DNA of 64,000 nucleotides from Flaveria trinervia (GCA_025506515.1 CM046443.1:26152945-26216944), one strand, 5' to 3'; counted from the first letter of the stretch, positions 1-12,004 are shown. Notes: a model not told the origin generated them from the sequence alone. Numbers and translations are program-made.

Positions 1-519
1 CTGAAACATAAACTACTGAAACTAGAAATATAAAACTACTGATTCACAACTACTGAAGAAGTACTCTTCAGCAGTTGTGACAAACTACTGAGAAGTACTC
101 TCAGCACTTGTGACAAACTATTGAGGCTTTAGTACTTGATCTTCAGACTTTGACCTTAAGATGTTTCATTAGCTGATGACTTCAGTAGATATCACACTGA
201 TGACTCAGTAGATATCATCAGCTGATGTCTTCAGTCTTTGTCTTCAGACTTTGTACGTCAGTTGTTGATCTTCAGCACTTGTAAACTCTTCAGCTGTGTA
301 CTTCAGTACTTTAGTCTTTTAGCTTCAGCACTTGTGTTCTTCAGCTGTTGTACTTCAGCACTTTAGTTCTTCAGCTGTTGAAGTCTTCAGCACTTGATCT
401 TCACTGTTGAAGTCTTCAGCACTTGTCAAACTGCTGATGAGTCTTTCAGCAGTTGTTGTGATACCATGTGGGACTTAGAGGTTTTCTGATCTTGGCTCAT
501 TGGTTCTTTTGGTCCAACA
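1..519 (-). repeat. Element A 3' LTR, U3 portion (truncated by window edge)
   Basis: The sequence matches 24034-24498 with a few indels and ends in CCAACA, the complement of the TGTTGG LTR start. Because A is on the minus strand this is the U3 end of the 3' LTR. It is packed with CTTCAG-, ACTACTGA- and TCAGTAGT-like words. The R and U5 part lies left of the window. Confidence 0.92.
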
Positions 520-534
520 AACTCCCCCTGAACC
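520..534 (-). other. Polypurine tract of element A
   Basis: On the minus strand the purine-rich AGGGGGAGTT sits immediately before the LTR start TGTTGG. This is where plus-strand DNA synthesis is primed in LTR retrotransposons. Elements B and C have the same or nearly the same tract at the equivalent place. Confidence 0.85.
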
Positions 535-554
535 AATGCAGCCAAAACCTCTAA

Positions 555-3500
555 ATTATTCATTATCCCACTTATTGTTAACAAGATGTTGGTCTTTTTC
601 CTTCTTGATCAGTAGAGAAGATGACCATGTAATCTCCGGCCTGGGAAGAAATCTCAGATATTGTGTTTGGCATGGTATGAATGGGAACTCTGTTTTGGGG
701 AACTGGACACAGAGTTGTTATCCCATTCATGAGATTTACTTCCCCATAATGAGTCTGTATGACTCTCGAACATAGGCCTCAAGGAGAACAACTTGTTCCT
801 CCTGAGAGAGTTCTTCTACTCCTCCTTCGAAGAAGAACTCTGGACCATAGTACTCTGATAAGTACTTCATGGTCCTGCCATTTTCAGCTCCACCGTAGTT
901 ACCTCCCTATATACAAATTCATCAGGATGGTTGCCTTCAAGAGTAACTGGAGCTCATTCTTCTGGATGTCTTCAAGCTTTTTATATAACAACCCCTTCTT
1001 AATCATCTTGTTTTCTAGTAAAGCTTGAGGGGCTTCTTTGCTTGGTGAGCTTTCTTGAATTCATCAATGATTTCCCAAGGTGAGACTACAGTGGCCAACA
1101 TGATGGTAGAATCTATTGTTTTTCGTACCTGGCCATTGTATCTGTGAGGAATAGTTCTTTTATGGATTCTAGAACTCACCCTGGGGTCCGGCCATACTCT
1201 CACTCTCTCCTTCTGATACTGAAAAGTGTGCCTGAGAGTGTACAGCCTTTGAGCATGCCCTTTCATGGCTTGAATAGATGATGACTGAGGAAATTCCTTG
1301 TCAACCATCTTCAACAGTTGCTCATCGCTGCTCTCTGCTTCTTCTCTCTTCTTCTATCTTGACTCTGACCATTTCCCTTGAGAGTCAGGTGTGATCATGG
1401 GTTGACTTCGGGGTTTTGGTAGCTTTAGAACGCAGAGTGGCAGACTATCATCTTCATCCTCCTCTTCGTCTTCTTCTTCCATCCTCAGCACCCTTCTCCT
1501 CCTTCTAGGTGCATCACTGGATGATGGTTGGGTTGGTGAAGGAATTGGTTTTGAGAATGAGGATGTTTGGATTTTGGCTTAGAGATTGGTTTGGAGATTT
1601 GAGGGATAGGATCTGTTTGAGTGGGTGGAAGGGAAGGTTGATCCAGCATCTTTGTAGTTAGTTTCGCCTTTGTGAGTTTAGCCATCTCTAACCTTTTACC
1701 AGCCCCAGCCTCATCAAGGGCTTCCACAATAATCCTTTGTTGATTGCTCAGACAGACAGACAGATTCTGGTGGCTATAGCCAGAATACTGTCCCTGGTCC
1801 ATGCGCGAATCTCCATTAACGATCTTCCTAAGTATTTTGCAATAAGCGGATCATTATTTTCAACCTCTCTTTTTCCAGAGCATCATACCCTGCCCATCGG
1901 TTTTGTATCTCTTGCACTTCCAACCTTCTGATCTCACTATCCAGTGTGGCTGTGTCAACCCCTGCCGAAGAGTTGTTCAATTATTTATCCATGGATCGCT
2001 GTGTGTAGTGTCAGCTTCTTTTACCAGCTCCTCCAAGGATTTGTCTTCAGCAGTATGATCATCAGCACTTTTCTTTCGCTTGTAAGTGAGCAGAGGTTGC
2101 TTTTCTTTCTCCTCCTCTTAGGCTTGCTTCTCTTCTTTCTTTTCCTCTGTTCTTTTCCTCTTCTTTTCTTTCACTACAGTACTCTCCCCCTTTTTGGATG
2201 CATTGGAGGAAGGGGTTTGTACCGCAGAAAGAGTCTTTTGTACAACAGCATCAATCAAGGGCTGTAAAGTTGAGGAAAGCCTCTCATCAATGGCTTTAGT
2301 CACAATATCAGTGATTATGGGTGTGATGAGAAGGAGGGAATTTTGAAGTACAACACCTATTTGCTTAGGAGGGTTCTGTTCCTGAGAATAGGGCCTGAAG
2401 CAGAGGCAGGTGGTTGAGTTTGGAGTGGCTCAGTGTTTGGGGAACCTTCAAGTGAAGGTGCCATCTGTGGGGTGGTAGAGGCAGATGGTCTTTCTCCTTG
2501 TGAGAGTTGATCAGTAGGTTTTGCAGCCTACTGACTTTCTCTTCAAGGATTGTGTTCTGGGCAAGAACATCGTAGAAAAAGCCCAAGTCATCATCACCGA
2601 AGCTGAATCATCTGACCTCTTGCTTAGAGCAGGATTTACATGCACTGGGTGTAGACCAGTTGATGCATGTGCCCCTTGTGCTTGGTACTGGGGACTTCCA
2701 GCCTCAGGACAGTGTCCATCATCAGCTGTTGCCTCTAGTGAGGTCTTAGCAATGTTACCAGCCTCATTCTGATCATTGCTGAGTCAGAGGAGGTGGCAGC
2801 CTCACTAGATATTCTAAGCTCCTTGTCTACACCAGGAGATAGAAGTGGTAAACCCCTGTGCTGTGGGTTCTCAAGTGCACTGTGTTCCTCCCCCTCAATT
2901 GTAGAGGTATTCCCAGTAGTAAGTGGTTTCTGGGGAGGGGGTGAGGAGTGCAGTTGAGTCAGCACTTGTGCAACTATTAAAGTTGGGCTGTGAGGGGTGG
3001 TTGTTTGGGGTGAAGGGATAGAAGCAGTGTGCACCTGGGGAGGTTGGTGCTCTTCAATGGCAATCCCCTCAAGTGAGGAAGATCCCAGATATGTAGGTAC
3101 CCCTTGTGTGGTTGCTGCAGGCTCCTGTTGAGATGAAGCCTGAGCGGCTATGGCTGGAAGAGTCATTGTATCCACTAGGGGGTTTGGACTAGTGGATATA
3201 TCCTGCGTTTGTGTTGCAGGGGCATCCTCAGGGACTCAATTCCCTGAGTAGCTGTTTTGGGTTTCTTTTTGGTGGGTTTGGTGGGGACTTTTGATTTGGA
3301 GGTGGTGGCTGTGGGTTCCAGCTGCGTGGGTTTTCGCAGCTTGGCAGCCATTTTGAGTGTCTGGTCAGAGTTGTGCCGGGAGTATACTTCCGGCAGAACA
3401 GCCGTAGCAGGGACTCCCTAGCCAACAAGTCCTTCAGCATTAAGCTGGTTTGTAATGATGGCCATTATGACCTTGGATATAGTATCCACGGTTGGCAGTT

Positions 3501-4062
3501 AGTTTTTGAGCCATGTCCTTGAGCTCCGAAAATATTATTTCAGAAAAGTTTAGCGGTTGTTGCTCAAGATAGAATACATTACCTGCTACCATTTTGTCGA
3601 CATTTGATCCCAAGATGACGTCTTAGGGGCCAAACATACATTCACCATGTGAAAGATAGGCACTCAGCGTCATAAAGTGTTTCTTCATGATAGTGGAGGC
3701 ACTGAGATCGCCTTGATATCCATGTTGGGCAAAGGATAGATCTGTGTGCCCTTCGGATATCCAGCAGGAGAACTAGCATCATTCAGATGAAGAATTTGGC
3801 GGATTATTGCAGGAGTGATGACTACTTCTTTGTTGTTGACGACCGACTGGAGAGATGGTGTGTTGTTCTCCCCAGTGGTAATAGTAACGTTCATCCAAAA
3901 TTGGTGCAGGGATTCGGCATGTAGTATGGGATTCAGAAGAAATGCCGTTTTGTATTGGGACTGAACCATAAGATCGATAGCAGTATCGAACTTAGTCCAG
4001 ATAGGCGATTTAGTGAGGTAGGCAACACAGTTGTGTCGCGGTTTAATTTGCATGGACGCCAT
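555..4062 (-). pseudogene. Element A ORF3 (env-like position), broken
   Basis: The start at 4062 begins MASMQIKPRHNCVAYL and aligns with element C ORF3. The N-terminal part (4062-3685) carries the motif pattern shared by all four elements: HN.VA near the start, a FW about 50 residues later, then an I-x-P-A-I-I-R helix. Downstream fragments (3440-3228, 3175-2735, 2586-2365, 2303-2118, 1802-1485, 1314-1015) are rich in Pro, Ser, Thr and Lys, with a coiled-coil-like stretch near 2530-2590 and a basic C-terminal block containing WPDPRV and VVSPWEI. Several frameshifts and stops separate the pieces. The position after pol is that of the Sirevirus env-like ORF. I see no convincing signal peptide or fusion peptide, so an envelope role is unproven. 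Confidence 0.72.
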
Positions 4063-4132
4063 TGAGAAGAGGGAAGTTTTGGAGAGGACCGTTAGGTTTG
4101 AAGAAGATGAAGCATTGAAGGATTAGGTCAGG

Positions 4133-4143
4133 GGTATTTATAG
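4133..4143 (-). promoter_or_regulatory. TATA-like box upstream of element A ORF3
   Basis: The minus strand reads CTATAAATACC about 72 bp upstream of the ORF3 ATG at 4062. It lies at the downstream edge of the palindrome-rich spacer. A start about 30 bp further on would give a short leader. B, C and D have TATA-like words in the same place, which makes chance less likely. Promoter activity is inferred. Confidence 0.55.
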
Positions 4144-4149
4144 GGTGCG

Positions 4150-4849
4150 GGTAATAAAACGACTGAAGGATGTGGTGTTAGTCATCAGTAGTTTTAAACG
4201 ACCGTTGACATGGTAGTATCCTTTCAGACGTTGAAACAGCTGAAGTCGTGGTGTTAGGCATCAGAAGTTAGAAAACTACTGAAGACCATGGTTTTGACTT
4301 CAGATGATTGAAACAACTGAGGACTTGGTGTTTGTCATCAGTAGTTATGAAAAACTACTGAGGACAGTGGTTTTGTCATCAGCTGTGTAAACAACTGAAG
4401 ACTTGGTATTAGTCATCAGTAGTTATAAAGCTACTGAAGACATGGTTTTGCTTCATTGTTTAGAATGAAACAGTAGTTGTAGAAACGACTGAGAGAAAGT
4501 TCTCTTCAGCTGTTTTCGTCAATTCTTAGCTTGTCAGCTGTTTCATACTGTCCTCAAACATTCATCAGCCTTTTTGGCTGATTTCAGTTGTTTCATAGGA
4601 CATCAGTACTTACCTGTTTTTACTGATTGTAGTAGTTGTAGCTGCATCAGTAGTTGTAACTACATCAATAGTTTAGAACAGATGAAGTACTTCAGTACTT
4701 GTGAGACATTTAGCCTTCAGTAGTTATAAAAACTGCTGAGGGTAAAAGAGCTCATCAGTACTTATATGTGACATAGTTACTAATGATCATCAGTATTTAT
4801 TACTAAGATCATCAGTAGTTATCACTTATTCTAGCTGCAGCATACCAAG
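4150..4849 (-). repeat. Palindrome-rich spacer between element A pol and ORF3
   Basis: About 0.7 kb without a gene. It holds many copies of a loose unit in which CATCAGTAGTT is followed within a few bases by AACTACTGA, so each unit can fold back. Variants with CAGCTG and ACGACTGA also occur. The same words fill the U3 of the A and C LTRs. The spacing of units is irregular and the copies are diverged. Confidence 0.85.
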
Positions 4850-5897
4850 CCTTAACACCAGGTTTTGGAAAGTTGAACTATCCAAAGGCTTAGTAAAAAT
4901 GTCTGCAAGCTCATCAGCACTAGGCACAAACTTAGGATCAATCAGACCTTTTCAAAACAATCCCTTATAAAGATGTCTGATCTCTATCTGTTTGTCCTAG
5001 AGTGCTGGACTGGATTTTTGACAATGCAAAGAGCTGAAGCACTATCCATTAACAATGGAGTCTTAGTCTCTGTAATGCCATAATCCAAAAGTGGTTTGAA
5101 GCCAGAGTACCTGAGATGTACAACTTGCAGCTGCAATTACTCTGCTTCAGCAGTTGATGTAGGAACTGAGGTCTGTTTCTTGCTCTGCAAGAAATCAGCA
5201 GTTGCCTAGGAATTGACATCCACCAGAAGTTGATTCCTGTCAAACTTCACCCTGCATAGTCACATCAGAAAAGGCAACTAATTTACCAGAATGTCCAGTA
5301 GAGTACCATAAACCTAGAGATGGAGTGCTTGCAGATATCTAAAGATCCTCTTGACTGCAATCAGATGAGACTCTTTAGTGCAGCCTGAAAATCTAGCCAA
5401 ACACATGTACAAACATAATATCTGGTCTAGAAGCTGTTAAATACATCAAGGACCTAATCATACATCTGTAAGTGTTTCATCACCACTTTACCTTTCTGAT
5501 CTGTATCCAGTTGTGTGGTGTGCACATGGGGTTAGAACAGGTCCTTACAGTTTTTGTAAATCAAACTTTTGCAAAAGATCTTTTGTGTATTGGACTGATG
5601 AATGAAAATTCATCGCCTTTTGTTTGATTTGCACCCCATAAAGAACTGTAATTCTCCCTGCACTCATTTCAAAATTCTGTTTCTCAACTTGGTAAAGGCA
5701 TCACCCAACTTGGATCAAGGATGCAAAAATGATATCACTTACATAAATTTGAACATAGATTATGCTGCCCATCTTTCTTAATGAATAAGTCTTATCTTTG
5801 AGCCTCTAGTGAAATTATTTTCCAGAAAAAGTTTTGATAATGTCTCATACCAGGCTCTAGGAGCTTGTTTAACCCCATAAAGATCCTGATCAAGCTT
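4850..5897 (-). pseudogene. Element A reverse transcriptase C-terminal part and RNase H
   Basis: This resumes the pol frame cut by element B. Minus-strand translation gives the QAPRAWYETLS motif near 5850 and the catalytic box near 5750, which reads YVSD rather than YVDD, so one metal-binding Asp is lost. RNase H follows (5250-4870) with broken frames. Its end matches the end of the element C copy (FTKPLDS-like). The B insertion, the substitution and several indels make it non-functional. Confidence 0.85.
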
Positions 5898-6701
5898 TGG
5901 CAGGATCGTTTAAGGGCTTGAACACAATTACAACACAACAACACAATGAGAAGATTAACTAAACTTTAATCAAACAGTGATCTAGGTAACCAAAGGTGAT
6001 ACAGAGAACACAAGTAAAGCAAGAGACAGAACAAGAGAGTATAGTTTTCAAGGGAGCAGTATATTGCTTTCTCAAGTTCTTTTACAAGTGTTACAAAGCA
6101 TAAAGAAAGATACAAGAACTTGGAATACTTATACTACAACCTACAGCCGGCTATACTTTGAAAGCCAGCTGGATACAATTGACTAGACACTAACAAAATC
6201 AATTGTAGGATCAAAAGGCATATCTGCCTTTTGACCTTGTGACTATGACATGCCATAGCTCACATCCTTATACATTATAAAAAGGATAAAGTACATAAAG
6301 TGGAAAGTTTCAGACTCAAGACCTCAATGTACAGTTACCAAAAGCATGGACCTTTTCACCAACTCTTGTAAGTTGGTGACTTATCAGAGACGCAGCGGAA
6401 AAGGTGCTTTATGGAACAGTACATCAGATAAAGCATGTGTACTAAAAGTCTTCAAGAAATCTGTCTTCATAGTGAAGCTTCGGAAGACTTTGTCTCTTGA
6501 AGCTTCGGAAGACTTCATGTTTGGCTTCGGAAGATATGGTCTTGGGAAGATATTGGTCTTGGCTTCGGAAGATATTACACTTAGAGTATTTTCTAATGCT
6601 TTGTGTAATTCTTCCGAAGCATTCTTCACTTCAGTACTTAGTGCATGTTGCTGAAACACTTAGGCAGTTTTGGGTTGCATCAGACTTCAGGAATCCTTAC
6701 A
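5898..6701 (-). repeat. Element B 3' LTR
   Basis: It ends CTTACA on the plus strand (TGTAAG on the minus strand) and begins GGCAGGATCG where the partner has TGCAGGATCG. Compared with the 5' LTR it has a handful of substitutions and small indels plus an extra stretch near 6535-6560, where an AAGATAT(T)GGTCTTGG unit is doubled. CTTCGGAAG words cluster at 6440-6625, in U3. Confidence 0.95.
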
Positions 6702-6716
6702 AACTCCCCCTAGGCT
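6702..6716 (-). other. Polypurine tract of element B
   Basis: The minus strand reads AGCCTAGGGGGAGTT directly before the LTR start TGTAAGG. It primes plus-strand synthesis in this class of element. Confidence 0.85.
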
Positions 6717-6759
6717 GATGCTACCAAAACACTTAGAAGATCTTTAAATGTTGTAGTCT

Positions 6760-9700
6760 TCAGACAATCAAGACCATTCCTTTCTTCATTTGATGGTCAG
6801 GATCATCAAGACTCTCATAGTATCTTCTCATTTCAAAGAGATCATGCAGAGGTAAGTTGATTATGTCTTGCCATGAGTAGACATTTTCAACACCTTGATC
6901 TCTGATAACATTCCATCTTTCTGGATTGGTAGAGTAAGTCCAGGATAAGATGGGTGTCTCAGTTGCTAGAGGAGCCACTTGCATAGGAGTTGATTGGGCT
7001 GCCTCATCATGCACTTCCTCAGGTTGATCTGATTCAGCCTGGGGTGTAGAGGTAGATGACTTTGGCTTCTTCTTTATCTTTGGTTTAGAAGCCATTTTCT
7101 TCTTCCTCTTTAATGTCTTTAACTGAGAAGACTGGTCTGCAGCACCATGTTGATCATCAGTGTCTTTCTCAGTTGGGTGTTCCTCCCTCACAGGTTCAGA
7201 AGGAGAGGGAGTTTGACCCTGTCTTGGATCAGAAGATGAAGTTTGCTGAGGCTCAGCTGGAGGTTCTGGTTCAGGTGTCTCTGGTTGTTCAAACTTGACC
7301 TCCACTTCAGGTGGGACTTGACTTGGAAGAGAGTGCAAGTCAATGAGTTCACCACTTTTAATCTTCTGCTTGATCACCCTTATATGCTCATCCATTGTGG
7401 ATAGAGACATGGGCCAAGTCTCCTTCCGGAGAATCCATATGACTTCAAGAAGCTCATCATTCTTTGTCTGTCAGCAGACTTCTTTGCATTCTTTTGAATG
7501 ATGGCTCTTGACTTTGCAGCTTCTTCCCTTAGCTTCCTTTTGGTTGTTTTTCTTTCTTTGACTTGCTCAAGTTCAAGTTGCTTTAAGTACTCGAACTCAA
7601 TGAAGTCATAGGACAAGGGAAGAAGTGCATTTGCCTGATAGAAGCCTGTGGCACTCAGGTAGTTTATCATTTTGATTCTATCTTCTTCTTTATCTACCTG
7701 AGGTTCTTGTGGAGCCACATCTTCCTGTGCAGGATTTCTTGAACTGGAGAGAGAGTGGGAGTATGCTTGTGAAGTCTTTTCTGTCTCCTCTCCTCTTTGA
7801 ATTGGAGAAGTAACCTTGCATCCTCTTTCTCCTTTATCTCTCTTGACACTTCCATGTCAGCCAGTTCATTCAACTCTTCTAAGGGGAGGGAGATGATTTC
7901 ATCAACATCATAGTTCCTGGTCTGTAAATATTAATCCTGACTGCCCTTTGTTCATCATTTTGAGTATTTGGTCTGGGGGCAGCCCTGATTGCAGCTTGCA
8001 TGAATTTAGATGACCCAGAAGAACTTTCTCCCCTTAGCCTCCTTTTCCTCTCTCTCTCTTCCTCCTCAATTTCCTCAGGAGTCATTATCCTTTTCCCTTT
8101 GTCACCAACAGACCTTTGTGACTCAGGGTGGATTGAGGCTTGGCCTTCATTGCTTGGTGTAGCTTCCATGCTCTGGCCAGAGAGAGGCTGAGAAACACCT
8201 TCACCAGCAGGTGTCTCAGATGGAGTTTGGATCTCTGCAGCAGTTGTTGATGGTGAGACAAGGGTCTCAGGTTCTGCCACTGGGCCTTCAGCCAAGGTTT
8301 CCCCTATGAAACTAATCTTAGGGTCCACCTCAACATCCAGTTGACCGATGACATTGCCTGATTGCCTAAGTCTCCTTCTTAGAGAGAACTCTGCAAGGAT
8401 CCTGTCTTGGATTCTTTGAGCCAGCCTGTCAGCTTGTCTTGATTTGCTTGGATTGACAAGTGGCATGTTGACTAAATCCAGTCCTTCATAGAAGCTCAGG
8501 CTTTGGAACTGAAAAATTTCTTGTTGGCCTTGAACTCTGTGAAGTATGAGGGCTTTTCTGTCATCATCATACCTCCATCTGATGATGTAGTTGCCAGTTC
8601 CTTGTGGTGGAGATGAGACAGCCCTTGGTATACCTTCCTCAAAGAGACTCCTGATGAGAGAGTCTATAGAGTCCACATTAATGTGAACTTGAGGAAGTTG
8701 CTGAGAATGCACAACAGCAAGTGAGGATGGTGAGTCCTCTATGTCCATTCTTTTTGAAGAACTCCCAGGTTCTGTGGTTGTGATAACATTCTCCCCCTTT
8801 TTGGTAGCATCACCCACTTGCATAGGTGAGCTGGAGGATAAATCATCACTTCCACAGGTTCTTGTGTTCCTGGTTGAGCTCTCCTTAAAGGTCTCCCAGC
8901 TAGTTTTTCCTGCAGATATGAAATCTGGAGTTGCTGATCATTGACCCTGTTTTGCAGGGTAGTCACCTGAGATTCCAAGTGACTAACCTTAGAGACTAGA
9001 TAGGTGCATGTTTGTGACAATTTTGTACCTTTAGTCTCAAATTCCCCTCATCTTCATCAGAAGAATCACTGGGGGATGAGAGGATTGGACCAAAGTCCTC
9101 TCTCTCACCACCAGCTTGAGTTTCTTGGCTGCTGGTTTTCCTCTGCTCACTGGCAACCTCAATTAAGATGCCAATGGGCTGAGTTGCCATGGTTGAGGTC
9201 TTAATGATGTAATCACTTTCAAAAGTGAGAGCCTCTTCCATATGGACATCCTGAACAGGTTCAGATGTGTCCACCTCAGTAATAGGTGACTGATGAGGGA
9301 TAGACTGAGGAGAGTCAGAGGTACTCATCTCTCTTTGAGTAGGGGAGGAGAAGAGAGACTCATGGTACTCACTGAATCCTAAGTCTTCATCAGTGTAAAG
9401 GATAGGTTGGGAATTGGTTGGTTAGATCCAAAGGCTGGGGATGGTAGCTGTCCCCTGAAGGTTGTTCACTTGAGTGTTGAGACTCAGAGTGAAAGCTTAC
9501 GGTTGTTGGGCTAATGAGCTCATCAGGTTGAGCTTGAGGAACCTCAGCCCTGATAGGTAAAGTAATGGGAGTGGTTTGCTCCTCAGAGAGAAGTGGGAGC
9601 TCTGGAGTCCACTTCTTCCTGTAAGGTTGAGTATTTGGGGCCTGCACAGACTCAATAGCCTGAGCAGGGGTTCGTTGGGATTTTCTTTTGTAGGTGATGA

Positions 9701-10560
9701 ATATTTGAGGTTGTGAAGAGGGTAGGAGAGCAGTAGGTGTGGGTTCAACACTAGCTTGGACTGCTATGTTGTCACCTTGAGCAATGAGCTCTAACATTTT
9801 TGGGACTAGGGCTGTTTCTACCCCTGAGAAGCCTACAGTTGGCTTCTTCATAATTTTAAAGATGCCGGGCTTCATCTGTCCCAGTTTAAGAATATTGCCT
9901 GTTTCCCTCAACTGTGAGCCCAGTTCACAGTTGAGAATGTGTTGAACATATCTAGGAAACATGTAATACTCTAAGGAGTCTAAGTTTGCAAGTAAATTAG
10001 TATAAACAATTGTGAATACCTGAACTTGACCCCCTGAACCATCCCATGAACTATAAAGGAGAGATCCTCAGGAATCTGGTCCCATCCACCATGCTTGTTT
10101 GATAAGCTGTGGATAACCACATGGAGCAGGTATTTCCACTGGGATGAGACCTTCCCTTTCCTGAAGGTCTTTACAGAGAAATCTCCTTCATAGCCCATCT
10201 GCTCGAAGGAATGATTAACCGCTTCTTTTGGAAGAACACTTCACCTGCTTCATCATCCAGCTGAAGATGTCGGTTGATGATGGCCGGAGTGATGAAAATT
10301 GTTCTCCCCTGCACTGTGGCAGACAGTGCCTTCTCCCCATCCATAATGACCTCTTGGCAGGTCTTCCAGAATTCAAGCAAATGATCCTCATATAGAGGAG
10401 GATCAATGGTTAGGGAGGTGAAGTAGTGAGACAAAGACAAGAAACGGCAAACCTCTGAGAAATGAGGATCTTTGTCAGAGCATAACAGAGCAACCTGATT
10501 GTGTTGTCTGTGTAGCTGCATGGCAAAGTGAGGATCATTTCTGTGTGTAAGGTCAGCCAT
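6760..10560 (-). pseudogene. Element B ORF3 (env-like position), nearly continuous but frameshifted
   Basis: The start at 10560 begins MADLTHRNDPHFAMQL. The N-terminal domain (10560-9390, three overlapping frames) contains HNQVALL, a FWKTCQE motif, GGWDQIPE and a C-terminal MFPRYVQHILNCEL. This pattern also occurs in D and, more loosely, in A and C. A long Pro/Ser/Thr/Glu-rich middle follows (9962-8996), then a coiled-coil stretch (9020-8880, SHLESQVTTLQNRV). Next is a 314-residue frame (8823-7879) with a WRYDDD module and a charged REEERKRR-type tail, a Lys-rich helix (7718-7380), and a last frame (7410-6760) with a second W-x-Y module. Full length would exceed 1,200 residues. No hydrophobic membrane span is obvious. 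The function is unknown. Confidence 0.78.
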
Positions 10561-10670
10561 TGTGAGGTAGCTCAGAGATGAAGAAAAAAATGGGAAAGAA
10601 ATTTCAGAGAGAAAGCTTTGGGTTTTAGGTATGGAAGAAAAGCAGATGATAGAAGAGGGGGGAAACCGTT

Positions 10671-10681
10671 GGGTTTATATG
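10671..10681 (-). promoter_or_regulatory. TATA-like box upstream of element B ORF3
   Basis: The minus strand reads CATATAAACCC about 112 bp upstream of the ORF3 start at 10560. The CTTCCGAAG-type cluster at 10800-11150 lies just upstream of it. Promoter activity is inferred from position and from recurrence in A, C and D. Confidence 0.5.
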
Positions 10682-10689
10682 AGAGAGAA

Positions 10690-11281
10690 GGATTTCAGAT
10701 AAAGTTTAATGAAAGAGGATAAACTTTGAAATCCGTATGTCGGTCCCACCTCTGAAAAAGTAGTTTACCTTTTTGCTCAAAAAGTAGTTTTCTTGGAATT
10801 CGAAAAGCTTCCGAAAGTAATTTGTCTTCGGAAGTTGTGATTGAAAAAGCTTCCGAAGCTAAAGTGACTTCGGAAGAATTTTCCTGAGAGTCTTAAAGAT
10901 TTATGCTTCGGAAGAGAAATAAACTTTTGGATGCTTTGTATAAGAATGAACAAAGCTTCCGAAAGTAATTTTTGCTTCGGAAGGAAAAGTCCTTAAAAAT
11001 GAATAAGTGTCTAAGTTAAGAATTTAAGCTTCGGAAGATAAATTTTGACTTCTTCCGAAGGTAAAATCTCTTAGACAGTCATTTATTTTGAAGACATATT
11101 TTTCTTCCGAAGGTAAAACGTTATCTTCCGAAGTATCAGAAAATTTTCAAGAATCTAAGGAAAGTCTTCAAAAGAGTTTTTCATTCAAAGAAAACATGAG
11201 CTTATGAAAGTGATGAACTAGACAACTTAGGACACACATATTTTTAAGAAGAAATAATTAGAATTAGTTTTAAGAAAAAGT
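10690..11281 (-). repeat. CTTCCGAAG-rich spacer between element B pol and ORF3
   Basis: About 0.6 kb without a gene. Between 10800 and 11150 the 9-bp palindromic words CTTCCGAAG and CTTCGGAAG, and near copies, appear roughly every 30-40 bp on an A/T-rich background. The same words occur in U3 of this element's LTRs (6440-6625 and 18076-18235). Confidence 0.88.
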
Positions 11282-12004
11282 CTACTCAAAGTTAATCATC
11301 CCAATAGCTGATATCAGATACTTAAATCTCTGTTCATCAAAAGCTTTTGTGAACAGATCAGCATATTGTTCATCTGTGTGAACTTTGACTAGTTTAATTA
11401 ACCCCTTTTCATAGTTATCTCTTATTAAATGATACCTGATGTTGATGTGTTTGGTCCTTGAGTGCTGCACAGGGTTCTCAGTGATAGAGATAGCACTGTT
11501 GTTGTCTATGTGGATAGGAGTCTCTTTGAAGTTAAATCCGTAGTCTAGCATCTGATTTTGAATCCAAAGCACTTGAGCACAGCAGCTTGCAGCAGCAATG
11601 TATTCAGCCTCAGCAGTTGATGCAGACACACAGGTTTGTTTCTTGCATTGCCATGAGACAACCCTTCCACCAGGAATTGACATCCCCCAGATGTAGACTT
11701 TGCAGTCATGTTGCAGCCACCATAATCACTGTCTGTATAGGCATACAGATTGAAATTAGAATTCTTTGGATACCATAACCAAGTGTTGAAGCACCTTTGA
11801 GGTATCTTAAAATCCTTTTCACAGTGATTAAGTGAGACATCTTAGGTTGGCTTGATATCTTGCACAAATACATGTAGCAAACATGATATCAGGCCTGCTA
11901 GCTGTAAGATACATAAGAGACCCAATCATAGCCTGTATAAGTGCTCATCTACACACTCCCCCTCAAGATCTGGACCAAGGGAGTGGTTTCTGGCTATGGG
12001 TGTC
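11282..12004 (-). pseudogene. Element B RNase H
   Basis: The 3' part of pol. The last frame (11683-11282) begins in SIPGGRVVSWQCKKQ and contains the copia RNase H signature STAEAEYIAAA and a C-terminal DLFTKAFDEQRF. The preceding stretch (12004-11700) holds MIGSL-like and TDSDYGG-like segments with broken frames. RNase H degrades the RNA template during reverse transcription. The stop at 11282 marks the pol end and is followed by the spacer. Confidence 0.88.

Noticed and set aside
555..4062. ORF3 as a true viral envelope gene
   Set aside because: I see no signal peptide, no transmembrane segment and no fusion-peptide-like stretch in any of the four copies. The label env-like refers only to its position.
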